This document shows, piece after piece, positions 46,760 through 56,807 of a DNA stretch of 64,000 nucleotides (its first letter is position 1; the number at the start of each line of letters is the position of its first letter). The notes beneath the pieces were generated by a model, which ran no database searches, was not told the DNA's origin, and saw only the letters and a program-made list of their open reading frames with translations. The translations under genes were made by a program, and so were the position numbers. Origin of the DNA: Steinernema hermaphroditum (lineage: Eukaryota; Nematoda; Chromadorea; Rhabditida; Steinernematidae); assembly GCA_030435675.1 (NCBI GenBank), contig CM059624.1:830769-894768 (forward strand), written 5' to 3'.

Positions 46760-47498
46760 ATGAAAAGCACACAGGCCATCGGAAAACTGCCATTCGAAAA
46801 CGAACTTTTGCATTTCCTTGAATCGAGGAATTCGGATCTCCTCGTTGTGTTACCCTACTGGCTCACAGTAAGTTTGTGCTGTTTGTCATAACGTCTGTGT
46901 CATTCCAGAGCAGCTCTAAAGATGGATCACGATTCAGTCGCGCCACATTCGACTCATTGATTCTTCTTATTGGAAAATACGTATCCGAGCAGCTAAGAGT
47001 GCGCGGGCAAAGGCCTACCGTTGGCGTTATCTCGAAAATGCCGTTTATGGACCTGCTCATGCACCTTGCCCACGCCTTCTGCAATGAAGGGCGCTACACG
47101 CTCTTCCAGGCGATGGTGGACCAGCTACGTTATCCGTGTATCTTGACGGAGCTATATAGTCAGACGCTCTTCTACATGTTTGGGCGTACGAATAACGGCA
47201 ATGTTTGCGAAGTGATGGCTAGGTAACCGTTAGCTCGATCGTCTTTTGACATGTATCACTTATTTTAGGGTGATGGTCGAGCGCCTTGTCGTTTTCGCGC
47301 CTCACCCTTGGGGACTGGTCTGCACTTTCAATCAGATCATCCGTGACCCGTCATGTGACTTCTGGAGTCTTCAGTTTGTTTCGAAGAATCCGGAATTGCA
47401 AAAGTAATTTTTACCAGCATTCTGTTCCAACCGAAACCTGTCTTTTCAGAATACTACGTGTGATTATACATCGCGTAATAAAACCGGAAGGGTTATAG
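46760..47498 (+). CDS. Chimeric gene: cpsf-3 start fused to CNOT1 C-terminal domain
   Basis: The model has four exons: 46760-46867, an exon from about 46911, one from 47271, and a last from 47449. The first codons, MKSTQAIGKLP, match cpsf-3 [11 protein letters not shown] together with its upstream acceptor. From KLPFENELLHFLESRNSD on, the protein follows the NOT1 C-terminal domain (KLPFEADLLKFLESGDSP in the CNOT1-like copies). It includes GRYTLFQAMVDQLRYP, the FGRTNNGNVCEVMAR block and HPWGLVCTFNQ. It ends IHRVIKPEGL. A ~25-residue stretch of the parent domain is missing or replaced (SSSKDGSRFSRATFDS). Splice sites are consensus and the frame is open, so it may be expressed as a ~200-residue protein. 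Confidence 0.8.
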
Positions 47499-47794
47499 GG
47501 TGAAAGTTGTGTTGGTGACATGTTTTGTTGTTATTTGTTGTAGCGATTGTTGTTGGAGTAAATGTGTGTAGGTGTTCTTTTCCATGTTGTCTTTATGTTG
47601 TGGCTGCGTTATGTTTGACAGTTTGCAAGACACGTTCAATCCTGGTAACCGTCTAATTGCTTTTCAGTCTAGCCCCAGTTCGATGCTCTCCACGGTCTCG
47701 CGGTCAGTCGCTTTAAGTCGAGTGTCATCGAGCGGTTGTGTGCGAACCGTATCGTTCTTTTCTCGGCGACGGCGAGCAATTTTCCAGTGCACCG
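47499..47794. other. Intergenic
   Basis: T-rich spacer ending in a TTTTCCAG acceptor six bases before the next start. No other feature was seen. Confidence 0.5.
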
Positions 47795-50413
47795 ATGCTG
47801 TCTCGTTGGCTTTTCTGCTTTCTTGTCGTTGTGAATCTCTCCACTGGTGATTCAGGTATGACATATATGTGACCTTAGATTTCATTGCTTTTTATTCAGA
47901 GAGATTGTTCAAAGTGTTTCATGTGAGAGTAAGCCACAGTATTCAGGTTATCAGTGTTACAAACGAAGTCGAACTTAAAAAATTCGAGAAGAGCTCTGAT
48001 GGGAAGAAGTGTGCAAAAGAAGATGTGCACGTTGGTGCAGTCTTTGTGAAGAGTGCTTCTGGGAAAGCGGAGAATTTGATGTTTATTTGCTGCCATAAGA
48101 AGAATTGTTCGTCATTTGTATGTTACTTCTGTTGTTACACGTGGTTTGATAGAGACTTACGCGTTCTTAGGTCACCGATGGGACGATAACTCTGCAAGGA
48201 TTGCGTTATTTGTCAAATTTCGAAGTCGGCGGTGATGAGAGGTCGATTGTAAGCACCGGAAAGTCTTGCATCAATCTGGATGGGTACTATGAGGTAAGAA
48301 TTTATCGGAAACTCTGAATCCTTTGACTTATCCGCTTTAGACTCACGATGCTGGCGCTTGCATTCTACATATAGATGAGAACGGCGCCTTCGGCGGCAGT
48401 CTTGCTTCTTATTCCTCTTTTGGGAATGAGAGAAATACGATAAACTGTGATGTCGGAGATATGTGCTACCAGCAGATTACCCAGTACGGATATCAACTCA
48501 CCTGTTGTTGCTTCCATGGAAGTTCGGACTGTGCGTATTCGACCGGATATGAGACGAATACTCAGCGGTTCTATAACCGTTTCATGGCGGTTCCAAGCAA
48601 TACCGATAAGAACGAAGATATGCGAGCTCTTAATTTCTTCCACCGAGGTAGTAGTGACGCTTGCAAAATACATTGTTAGATATGTTTCTTACAGATGCTT
48701 CGGGTAAGCGGGAAGTACACTGTGCTTATGGCACATTCGTCGAAAATCCAATTGGTGGTGGTATAGCCTATGCAAAGAACGGGTCGATATACATCGGCAC
48801 TGACGATGTCCCACAGATGGTGGAACGAAGTAAAGTGGAAGCACCGAAGTCGACTTGTGGATTGTTATTCAGCTTTAAGCCGCATAATCTCGAGGAGTAC
48901 ATTTACTCGTATGACATCTATTCAAGATGATTGCGTACATATACTTGTTAAGCATGCACGTGGAAATGGGGTCATTTCCGCAATGCGACGAACCTGAGAA
49001 GAAGTATTCCAACTGGCGATTCATTAAGCCTCACTGTCCGCTAAACATCAAGGAAAACGACACCGTTTCCTTCTTAACCTGTTGCAACAACATGGACGGG
49101 TGCAATCATGTTACGAAGTATTTTGACTTCGAACAACTAAGTGATATGACTGATGACCGAAAAGAGTTTGGATATTATTTTCCATGGTATGAGCTTTTCC
49201 ATGCATATTCATATGTTAGTCATTTTAGGCGCCCCCTATGTGGACATAATGCCGCGACGTACCTTAACATGTTCCACCATAAGGACCACGTTGTCAACTG
49301 TGACTATTACTACGATATAGCGAAGAACAAGGCCGTTGAGTTATATGGGTGGAACTCGTTAAGAACGTCGTATGTTTTGGAGTTTAATTTAAGTCGTTGT
49401 GCTTTTCATGTTCAGGAAAGAAAAAGTAACTGTGGGCAGATATGGTTGCATTCGTCGAACGGCATTGTTGGAGAGGAACGACTGTGCCGAAGCCCGTTTT
49501 TATACACCACTGGACTATCCCATTCGTGATTTTATTCAGTGTTCGAAGACCTACGAGATGGGAGATACACGACCAAGTAGTGAATTTACGACGGCGATGT
49601 TCTTGGAAGCTTATGAAAAGTTGAAGCATAGTTGTTTGACTACGAACAATCGACCGATCGAACTGGGTCGATTAAATAATCTCACTAGCGTATGTGAACT
49701 TCAAAAAAACTTTAGTTATCAAGCAGTGAATTTAGATGGCCGACTCGCCCATTCAGGCATGCTACTTCTTTTTGCAACCTTCGGGCCAGCGGTACATGTT
49801 GCAAGCCGGCCCAGTTAGTGAAGACGAGGAGGACGTTTTCGAGTTCTACAATGAGCATTTCATTTCGCAATTGTTGGTCGATGGAATTGCTTACTCTTAC
49901 AATTCTATGACTGAGGAGACGATTCTCATTTGCGCCGGAAATGAGACATTGTGTCAACAGAAAGGTATTGTTGTTCCCAGGGCTTCTTTTATCTAAGTTT
50001 TTTTAGGAATTCTGACAGAATTGATGCTACCCATCCACCACGCAAACAATTTGGATTCGAACTTCTTAAGAGCTCCTGAGTGTGGCGAAGAAAAGTGCAT
50101 CAAAGATCTTGGATGCTACAAGTATCGCTCGTTGATATACTCGAGTCCTCCCAAGGTATTATGGTGCACGAGAACAGTAATTAATGAAATCTGACTTTAG
50201 GAGGGGTGTATTTCGAACATAAGACAGGAGGATTCCCATTTGCTTAAATGCATGGATGGCACTTGGAGGTCGGGCCAAAAGTGTTTTGACGTAAAAACGA
50301 CTAAAAATGGAGAACTGAACTTGTATAGACTTTGTTGCCACGGAAGCGGATTCCACTCTGACGACCGGATCTTTGACGAGCTGAAGCCATCATGGCCTGT
50401 TGAATGGAACTAG
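47795..50413 (+). CDS. Large secreted cysteine-rich protein with CC-x(4-5)-C modules
   Basis: A multi-exon gene begins MLSRWLFCFLVVVNLSTGDS (signal peptide), just after a TTTTCCAG acceptor. The product contains repeated cysteine modules: LMFICCHKKNCSSF, YQLTCCCFHGSSDCAY, SFLTCCNNMDGCNHV, ILICAGNETLCQQ and YRLCCHGSGFHSD. Each is preceded by CxxxxGYY/GxxC-type segments. The pattern resembles ET-module or three-finger-like extracellular domains of nematodes, but I cannot name it. Splices are consensus; for example, an intron from 48909 to about 48952 restores frame into MHVEMGSFPQCDEP. A few N-glycosylation sequons (NCS, NET) are present. The stop follows PSWPVEWN. Extracellular location is inferred from the signal peptide. 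Internal exon edges near 49370-49750 are uncertain. Confidence 0.7.
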
Positions 50414-50722
50414 ATTCGTGTTCGTGAGATACTGTGAGCTCTGTATTGAGACTGAGAGATTTCGTTTGAGTTGTACATATAAATGTCTGCGATTGCCTTA
50501 AGTTCAGTGTAAGCGGTTGCGGACTACCTGGGTTTCCCCAGAGTTCTGCAAGCCGGTGAAGACATTGCAATTTTAGACTCAACCGTTTTCGGCCGAGCAA
50601 GCTGCGTGTGTCTTCCGTAACTGTTTCTGCAGTGTCTGTTTGCCCTTTTGCCGTCTGCTCATTTGAGTGTATCCCACCCCTGCATCTGAAACGACGTTCA
50701 TTTGGTGAGTAGCTCTTAGAAG

Positions 50723-51306
50723 ATGCGGTCGACGGGCGTGCTCGTCTTCGCTCTTCTTTTCTTCGTGGCTTCGGTACGTTCATGCACAGGTTCCCACTAG
50801 TTAACAGATTGTTTAAGTGCGACGAGGTTTTCTGGGCAAAGCCAGTAAATCCCGCAATGACTACGACCAATTCTACTGTGACAACTTCGAAGCCAAAGAT
50901 AACAACGACTCCGAAGTCCAATATGACGACGATTACGATTCTGAATTCCAATATGACGACTCCGGACTCCAATATTACGATGATTACGACTTCGAAATTG
51001 AACACGACCAATTCTACTATGATGCTGACGACTACTCCGAACCCAGTGACGACGATTTCAGAGGCCCCGACTTCAAAGCCTGTATCTTCCACGCGTCGCT
51101 CGAACAGATCATCGATATTCAAACCGCAAAATGGTATGTGATAAATCAACACGAATGCGCAACAACTTACATATTTAGCCGTCAAAATAAATACGAACCA
51201 ACTGCACAACGATGCAGAATGTCCGCGTGGAGAAGTCTGCAGTGGCGTTGGTTCGACAACAGCCGGCGCTTTCGTATTCGTGCTAATGGTGGCAATGTTT
51301 GGGTAA
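50723..51306 (+). CDS. Mucin-like, probably GPI-anchored surface protein
   Basis: The signal peptide MRSTGVLVFALLFFVAS is followed by an intron, then a Thr/Ser/Pro-rich, glycosylation-rich stretch (MTTTNSTVTTSKPKITTTPK, SNMTTITILNSNMTT) with many N-x-S/T sequons. After a second intron (about 51134-51179) come the cysteines of DAECPRGEVCSG. The gene ends in a hydrophobic tail, STTAGAFVFVLMVAMFG. The Ser/Gly/Ala site followed by a terminal hydrophobic segment with no basic residues is typical of a GPI-anchor signal. An alternative acidic, Tyr-rich frame over the same DNA is rejected because it has no start, signal or splice support. A surface-coat role is an inference. Confidence 0.7.
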
Positions 51307-51409
51307 TTGCGGAGAAGAATAAATTGCCTAATCGTCGTCTCATACCGATTGTGAGGAGCCGTCTTAGTTCGGAGAGGTCCTGAGGCGCTCAAGACCTGTG
51401 CACTGAACC

Positions 51410-51780
51410 GGCGTTGAGACATTTGAGTCCCGGCACTTGAGTCCCGGACATTTGAGTCCCGGACAGTTGAGTCCCAGACACAGAGCTCCGACGAAACGGT
51501 AACATCTGTAAACGGCAGAAACGTCCAACGTGAATCATAGCGCATCAAATTGCTAAGCAAATACCCAAGAAGTTAACTCAAACTCAACCGTTTCGTCGGA
51601 GCTTGGTGTCCGGGACTCAAATGTCTGGGACTCAAATGTCCGGGACTCAACTGTTCGGGACTCAAATGTCCGGGACTCAAATGCCGGGACTGAAATGTCC
51701 GGAACTCAAATGTCCGGGACTCAAGTGCCGGGACTCAAATGTCCGGGACTTAAGTGCCGGGACTCAAATGTCTCAACGCC
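51410..51780. mobile_element. 371-bp foldback element with 9-bp TSD (MULE-like)
   Basis: The element starts GGCGTTGAGACATTTGAG and ends CTCAAATGTCTCAACGCC. The outer 24 bases are perfect inverted repeats. The arms (51410-51502 and 51587-51780) are built of tandem ~15-bp units of GTCCGGGACTCAAAT, more numerous on the right. The inner edge is CTCCGACGAAACGG and its complement. Both sides carry the exact 9-base repeat CACTGAACC (51401-51409 and 51781-51789). A 9-bp duplication and long arms suggest a non-autonomous Mutator-like foldback element. Confidence 0.93.
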
Positions 51781-52031
51781 CACTGAACCTATTTACACAT
51801 TTCTACAATTTTGATGCCCAAAGATCATAGTGCGGATCGTATTTTTCTGCACGCAAACCTCCACCAGTACACTACTATCCTCTTCCGTAAAACTTGTTTT
51901 CTTCTTCTGCCACTCACATGTCTTTTTGTTTACACCTTCTTCAAATAGTTTTCTCCAGAAAACAAATCAGAAATCAACGCTTGTTTTTCATATAAAATGT
52001 TTTGATTTCACAATCCTCACATCACCCGATC

Positions 52032-52273
52032 ATGCGTGTTCTTATAGTCTTTGTTCTCCTTGTGAGCCTCGTTCTCGCTGGGGGCGGCCATCATTTCGAC
52101 ACATCCGGCTCCGAACGGTAATAGTAGTTCTTTTATCTTGTTGTTAATATAATAAGCTGCTTAGAATTATCCGCGCAAAACGACAGTACTGCCTGAACTA
52201 CCCATGTCCTCCGGGGTCGAGCGCGTACGTACCAAATTGGGGCTACGGCGGCAACTGGAACTGGTGGGGTTGA
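52032..52273 (+). CDS. Small secreted peptide precursor A (Trp/Gly tail)
   Basis: There are two exons (52032-52117, 52165-52273), 64 residues. The signal peptide is MRVLIVFVLLVSLVLAGGG. A phase-2 intron lies just before the processing segment IIRAKR. The mature region starts QYCLNYPCPPGSS and ends GYGGNWNWWG. The final Gly before the stop could give an amidated Trp, and the leading Gln could cyclise. The Gly/Tyr/Trp content recalls nematode NLP/caenacin antimicrobial peptides, but the sequence is not one I recognise. It pairs with peptide D (IRARRQYYFP) in mirror position. Confidence 0.8.
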
Positions 52274-52416
52274 GAAGTGATCCCAGTGGATTGCAGAGAG
52301 TGACAGTTATTTTTGGAAATAGTACTTAATAAATAAATTTATGTGAAAGAGTGCGTTTCGGGACACAATATAGAATGATGTGATATATATGTTCTGCGAT
52401 CACGAACGGGTAATGC

Positions 52417-52488
52417 AGCAGCGTGGCGCAGTGGAAGCGTGCTGGGCCCATAACCCAGAGGTCGGTGGATCGAAACCACTCGCTGCTA
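52417..52488 (+). tRNA. Initiator tRNA-Met(CAT)
   Basis: A complete 72-base cloverleaf. The acceptor AGCAGCG pairs with CGCTGCT, giving the A1-U72 pair of eukaryotic initiators. The anticodon stem-loop GGGCCCATAACCC has the GGG/CCC stem and CAT anticodon. The T arm GGTGGATCGAAACC has ATCGA in place of TTCGA, again initiator-specific. Confidence 0.97.
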
Positions 52489-52825
52489 GTCTATTTTATT
52501 TTTTCTGTAAAGTGCTGAAAGACATTTTTCTAGAAACCCGACATTTAACAAACATGCGGCTAAGATTCGGTTAAAGAATTTAGTGTTTTCTTGCCGAATA
52601 CCCGGTTTCCCAATCCGAATCGAAAACAACTGATCTATTTTTTGATCGGTTTCAGGTTTCAGGCTCCCCGACCGGTTTCACATTTTTATCATATTCAAAA
52701 TGACCTTTAGACTTCTGTCTAGATTCCCTTTTTTGGGTCGTCCTGTATAATCACGAGTATTGACCCATAAAGTCATAAGATGTGATGAGCAAGTCATAAG
52801 ATAGATGGAAATGGATGAACCTCGT

Positions 52826-52897
52826 GGGGGTATAGCTCAGGGGTAGAGCGCTCGCTTAGCATGCGAGAGGGCTGGGGTTCGAATCCCCATACCTCCA
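52826..52897 (+). tRNA. tRNA-Ala(AGC)
   Basis: Identical in its 72 bases to the gene at 33801-33872, with a paired acceptor stem and AGC anticodon. The upstream flank differs from that gene. Confidence 0.97.
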
Positions 52898-52952
52898 AGA
52901 ATGTTTTTCATTTTGTCTCTTTGTCTTTTATTTCATTACTCCATTACCGTTT

Positions 52953-53197
52953 CTATCCATAATAATAAGAATTATAAATATTCGGATAATATCCACTATA
53001 GAAGCGTGGAGGGTAGTATCCAACGACTGATGGATAGTAGTAGCCTGGATAGTAGTAGTCACGTTTGAATCTTGTCGTACTAAAAGTTCATTGCGTCATT
53101 TAGATATACCCAAATCTTACTTTTCCAGCTCAGTTGCTGTGGCTACAAGGTTGTTGACAGTGAGCAAAACAAGAAACACAAAAGCAAACTTACGCAT
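52953..53197 (-). CDS. Small secreted peptide precursor B (Tyr/Pro-rich)
   Basis: There are two exons (53197-53121, 53079-52953), 67 residues. The signal peptide is MRKFAFVFLLLTVNNLVATA-like, ending before TELE. A phase-2 intron precedes TTRFKR, a dibasic processing site. The mature part is Tyr-rich: DYYYPGYYYPSVVGYYPPRF, then YSGYYPNIYNSYYYG, ending in Gly before the stop. It is the mirror partner of peptide C (RRFERHVYYPSYM). Possible roles are antimicrobial, cuticular or signalling; none is shown. Confidence 0.78.
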
Positions 53198-54626
53198 GAC
53201 CAATAGAATTTTCATCTGATTTGATTTCTTGCGCCTTTTATAGATGTCTTTTGATTTTTAACTTCAATCTTGAACACAAACACTTGACATGAAGAACGTG
53301 CAGAATAGTCGCCCTTAGTCGACACACAACGAAAGAAGATTGGACTCATGAAGATGAGAGAACAGGTTTCAGATGTTTTCCACAGGTAAACTCCACACGA
53401 ACCTCAATTTTTCTCGCAGACCTCAGACGACTTGTTTTTGAGTGGAAAATGTGCGTCGACAACTTTGTTTCTAACATAAACTGCCATATACCGTTGTAAT
53501 CTAACGTTTAATGTGGCTTTAAAACGGAATTGCATTTCAGAACAAGAGGTTTAAAAATACAGCAGGGTACAGTAATCCAGCTAAGCTATTTTGCCTGCGT
53601 ACTTCATAAAGGGCCAGGAGGTCCGTCGCCTTCACAGTCCACAGTCCAAGTCATGTTTCATATTCAATAAGCTTGAAGGATTCTTGGCGCGATCCCTGTT
53701 CCCAGCAGCAACACCCGAATGAAAATGAGTCATGAGTTTAGTCAATTTCCTCATAACTTCCCGGATCATTGCCCCATTCAAAGCCTTATCTCATCTCCAG
53801 TCCATGCCACATCTCCTACTCGCTCACGGCTCATTCTTTCCCCGGTTAATGCCTTATCCTATGCCCGGTCCATTCCGCCACCTATGGCCGGTCCACGGCT
53901 CATTCCACCCACGAGTCATGTTGCATGGCTTGGACCAGAGATGGTAACGGCTGAGCCGTATCAACCGGCTAGCCGGCTGGCCAGCCGTTCAGCCGATCCG
54001 ATCCGATCCGCCCATCTCTGGCTTGGACCATCTCCTCCCCGGTCCATCTCTCGGTAATGCAGTCCATGTTACACGCCATACCACCATCTCCTCTCCTGTC
54101 CATCCGAGTAGAGAACGAACTTAAAATGTGCACAATATTAGTCGACCTCCAGATCTATCAAAAAGACTGGACAGATCGCGAACAAGATGAATCTTTCGGT
54201 GACCGGTCACATCTTGTCACGTCGAATGACCTTTATGATTGACCGATCACGGAAAAATTCAATGTTTATAATCAAATTACCGTATTTAGACAGGCCGATT
54301 TTCCCGTATTTTTAATGTTTTCGTAGCTCCTTAAATAATTAGTGATTGAAGTGAACAAAAATTATGTGCACTGGAAAAGTACGGTTACAAAATGCACAAA
54401 ACATGACGGAGATACAAAATATGTTTTTTTAGTCACTTATGTGAGTACATCTTTGTCTGCGTCACGTTTTGTTAACACTTCTTAGGAGCGCTGCGCAGGC
54501 CAATTTCTCCGAAAATCCCCATCACGTGTGCTCTACTTACAAAACTATGAAGTTAATCCAGCAAGTGCAGTTCTCCAATTCTTTAAAAGGAACTCACAGT
54601 AGGTGGAGAAGGAAACAGTAGCAAAG
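53198..54626. other. Centre of the mirror-image peptide/tRNA block
   Basis: No gene is supported. The region contains CCGGTCCA-rich degenerate repeats at about 53750-54060 and a hAT-like microelement. If the block arose by inverted duplication, its axis lies here near 54 kb. Confidence 0.5.
53936..54020. mobile_element. 85-bp hAT-like microelement with 8-bp TSD
   Basis: The ends CAGAGATGG and CCATCTCTG are perfect inverted repeats, flanked by the 8-base repeat GCTTGGAC (53928-53935 and 54021-54028). The interior has an ATCCG triplet run and GGCTAGCCGGCTGGCCAGCC. The terminal motif is shared with 26756-26835. Confidence 0.87.
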
Positions 54627-54923
54627 ATGACAAGGATCGTCCTCGGATTGCTTCTTTCTGTGCTTCTGTTTAATGTGCAGGCTAAGCTCAATTTAGTTGA
54701 AGCAGAAACTGTTGACGTTCCACAGTTGTAAGATTTCACATCGATTATTCGGTATTTTCCTTATTTATTTAGAGCACGTCGATTCGAGCGTCACGTCTAC
54801 TATCCATCATACATGTCCTTGTTCACACCCTTGACTTCTCCTTCCCGCTACGTCCCAGTGTATCCTGCTCCTTCGAACCCGTTCGTATTTGGATGTATAA
54901 TTTGTCGCGGTACTTTACGGTAG
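54627..54923 (+). CDS. Small secreted peptide precursor C
   Basis: There are two exons (54627-54727, 54773-54923), 83 residues. The signal peptide is MTRIVLGLLLSVLLFNVQA. The propeptide LNLVEAETVDVPQ is followed by a phase-2 intron directly before LARRFERHVYYPSYM, with basic processing sites. The mature part is Tyr/Pro/Ser-rich (TSPSRYVPVYPAPSNPF) and ends with a two-Cys tail, FGCIICRGTLR. The exon plan matches its mirror partner, peptide B. Confidence 0.75.
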
Positions 54924-55118
54924 CTACCTTTCTGCGCATAGATTGAAATAAATTTTTAAAGTAAATGTGGTTCTCTCTACATAAAATGTAACGAATTCAA
55001 GACTTTAATTCCTTATAGAATATGGTCATTTTTCCGATTCGTTATATCCGTAGTACGCGAGATCTTGCTATTTAGGAGAACGGCTGGAGCTAATTTTGAT
55101 GAGAACACAAAAAATCTC

Positions 55119-55190
55119 TGGAGGTATGGGGATTCGAACCCCAGCCCTCTCGCATGCTAAGCGAGCGCTCTACCCCTGAGCTATACCCCA
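55119..55190 (-). tRNA. tRNA-Ala(AGC) with a defective first acceptor pair
   Basis: The body is identical to the other two tRNA-Ala genes. The 5' end reads TGGGGTA where they have GGGGGTA, so position 1 would oppose C72 without pairing. About 100 bp of 5' flank is shared with the 33801 copy. It may be weakly functional or an incipient pseudogene. Confidence 0.85.
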
Positions 55191-55519
55191 TACTGAACAT
55201 CAGATCACTATCTAGTCTCACGTAGAGCGGGTTCTTAGAACCTGTTTATTTTCCAGAGTGCGACTCGGGTTTTCGACTGAAAAAGGGGAGACAGAAGTAT
55301 CCACTGAGGGGAAGAAAAAAAGATAGGCATACATGGTGTAATGGCCAGCTTTGTTGCCTTCCACACAACCGACATACATATAAAATACATATAAGGGAGC
55401 TAGCGTAATCAACCTAGCGTAATTCACCTTTTGAATTTCTGGTGTTGGTTTATTTTTTTTTATCTCTACGAAACGAAAAAACAATCGTCGAATCAGGAGG
55501 GCAAAAAATAAAAATAGAT

Positions 55520-55591
55520 TAGCAGCGAGTGGTTTCGATCCACCGACCTCTGGGTTATGGGCCCAGCACGCTTCCACTGCGCCACGCTGCT
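55520..55591 (-). tRNA. Initiator tRNA-Met(CAT)
   Basis: Identical in its 72 bases to the copy at 52417-52488, on the opposite strand. The 3' flank is T-rich (TCTATTTTTATTTTTT), a good RNA polymerase III terminator. Confidence 0.97.
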
Positions 55592-55807
55592 GCATGAGAA
55601 TTTTCGATCAGAAAGCCTATGTCACCATTGTTTTCCATAGCACTTCGTTGTAAACTTACCCAACCGTAAATGCTGTTCAATCAAAACGCCTATGATTTTG
55701 TGTCTTGTATCATCCATCTTAAGTTCCTGCTATGCTTAAAATATTTATTCCATGGGAAATATTCCCATATACAAGCGCAAAATACACAGTATAGTTAGCT
55801 TCGTCGC

Positions 55808-56019
55808 TCATCCCCAGAAGTAAGGATTATAGTAATAATTGGGAAAGTAGTACTGGCGCCTAGCGCGAATCGCTCTAAAGTAAAATTCTGTACATTATTG
55901 AAAGCATTATTCACTTACGGCATCAGATAACTTGGAGGATTATCCAGATATTCATGTGCGTCCACCCAGAAGATGGTGGCCAAGAGGACAAAGGTGATAA
56001 GAAGGAGAACAGCGCGCAT
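55808..56019 (-). CDS. Small secreted peptide precursor D
   Basis: There are two exons (56019-55919, 55874-55808), 55 residues. The signal peptide is MRAVLLLITFVLLATIFWVDA, with propeptide HEYLDNPPSYLM. A phase-2 intron precedes AIRARR. The mature peptide is QYYFPNYYYNPYFWG, with a C-terminal Gly that could be an amide donor. It aligns with peptide A around IRA(K/R)RQY and with peptide E, and occupies the mirror position of peptide A. Confidence 0.8.
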
Positions 56020-56807
56020 TTCTCGCAACGACAACGTTGTTTATGGGGACATCTAGAGCTCGTAGCACCTATATACCATTCGCCAAATTTGGAGTGTTTA
56101 CCACCTTGTTTTCCAAATAACAGGAAATAAGAGTCCCGAAACCCTGGAATGCGTGCTGCGCTACTAGATGAAATAAACTTGTTTTGTAAACAACTACAAG
56201 GATTACTTGTTCCCTATCGTTGTGTCATATTTACAAACAAAGATGGTTGGACAGATTACGTTTGATTATTAAACGACGATGTCGTCCTGTCAATAAAATC
56301 AAGTGGTTGTAAGTTTAAGCCTTAAGCCGCGGTTTGCCGAAGACACCAAGACAACTCTGTAGGAAAACCCTAGCTTGGCTGAGTCTTAAACTTAAAACCA
56401 GTTGATTTCATGCCTGTAGTACTTACCCGTACCGGTTTTGGATAAACTTATCGGGTGTTACTGCTATAGCTGGTTCTTTTTTTCCAACAACCAAACAAAG
56501 ATGGTTGGACAGATTACGGTTTCGCTCGCGTCGTTGGCACGGATCAGAGCCACACCGGGTGTTTTTGTCTAACGTTTGCATGGTTTAAATACATGAGAGC
56601 ATTGCATAGGGGGGCGGGGATAGGCTGTCGATGACAATTATGTACCAAACGAGTATGCTGTTGTGTAAAATATGCTGTGTGACAAATGGATGCTGGACAA
56701 ATATCTTGTGTTCTTTCTTATCCAACAATGACAAGAACATGTTTACATCGACAAAAACAAAGAAATAATAATTCCACAGGGAACACCGTTATCAGCAACT
56801 CTTCGAT

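Noticed and set aside
50817..51383. Acidic Tyr/Asp-rich 188-codon plus frame
   Set aside because: It overlaps the mucin-like gene in another frame, has no signal peptide and ignores the consensus splice sites that join the mucin frame to a GPI-type tail.
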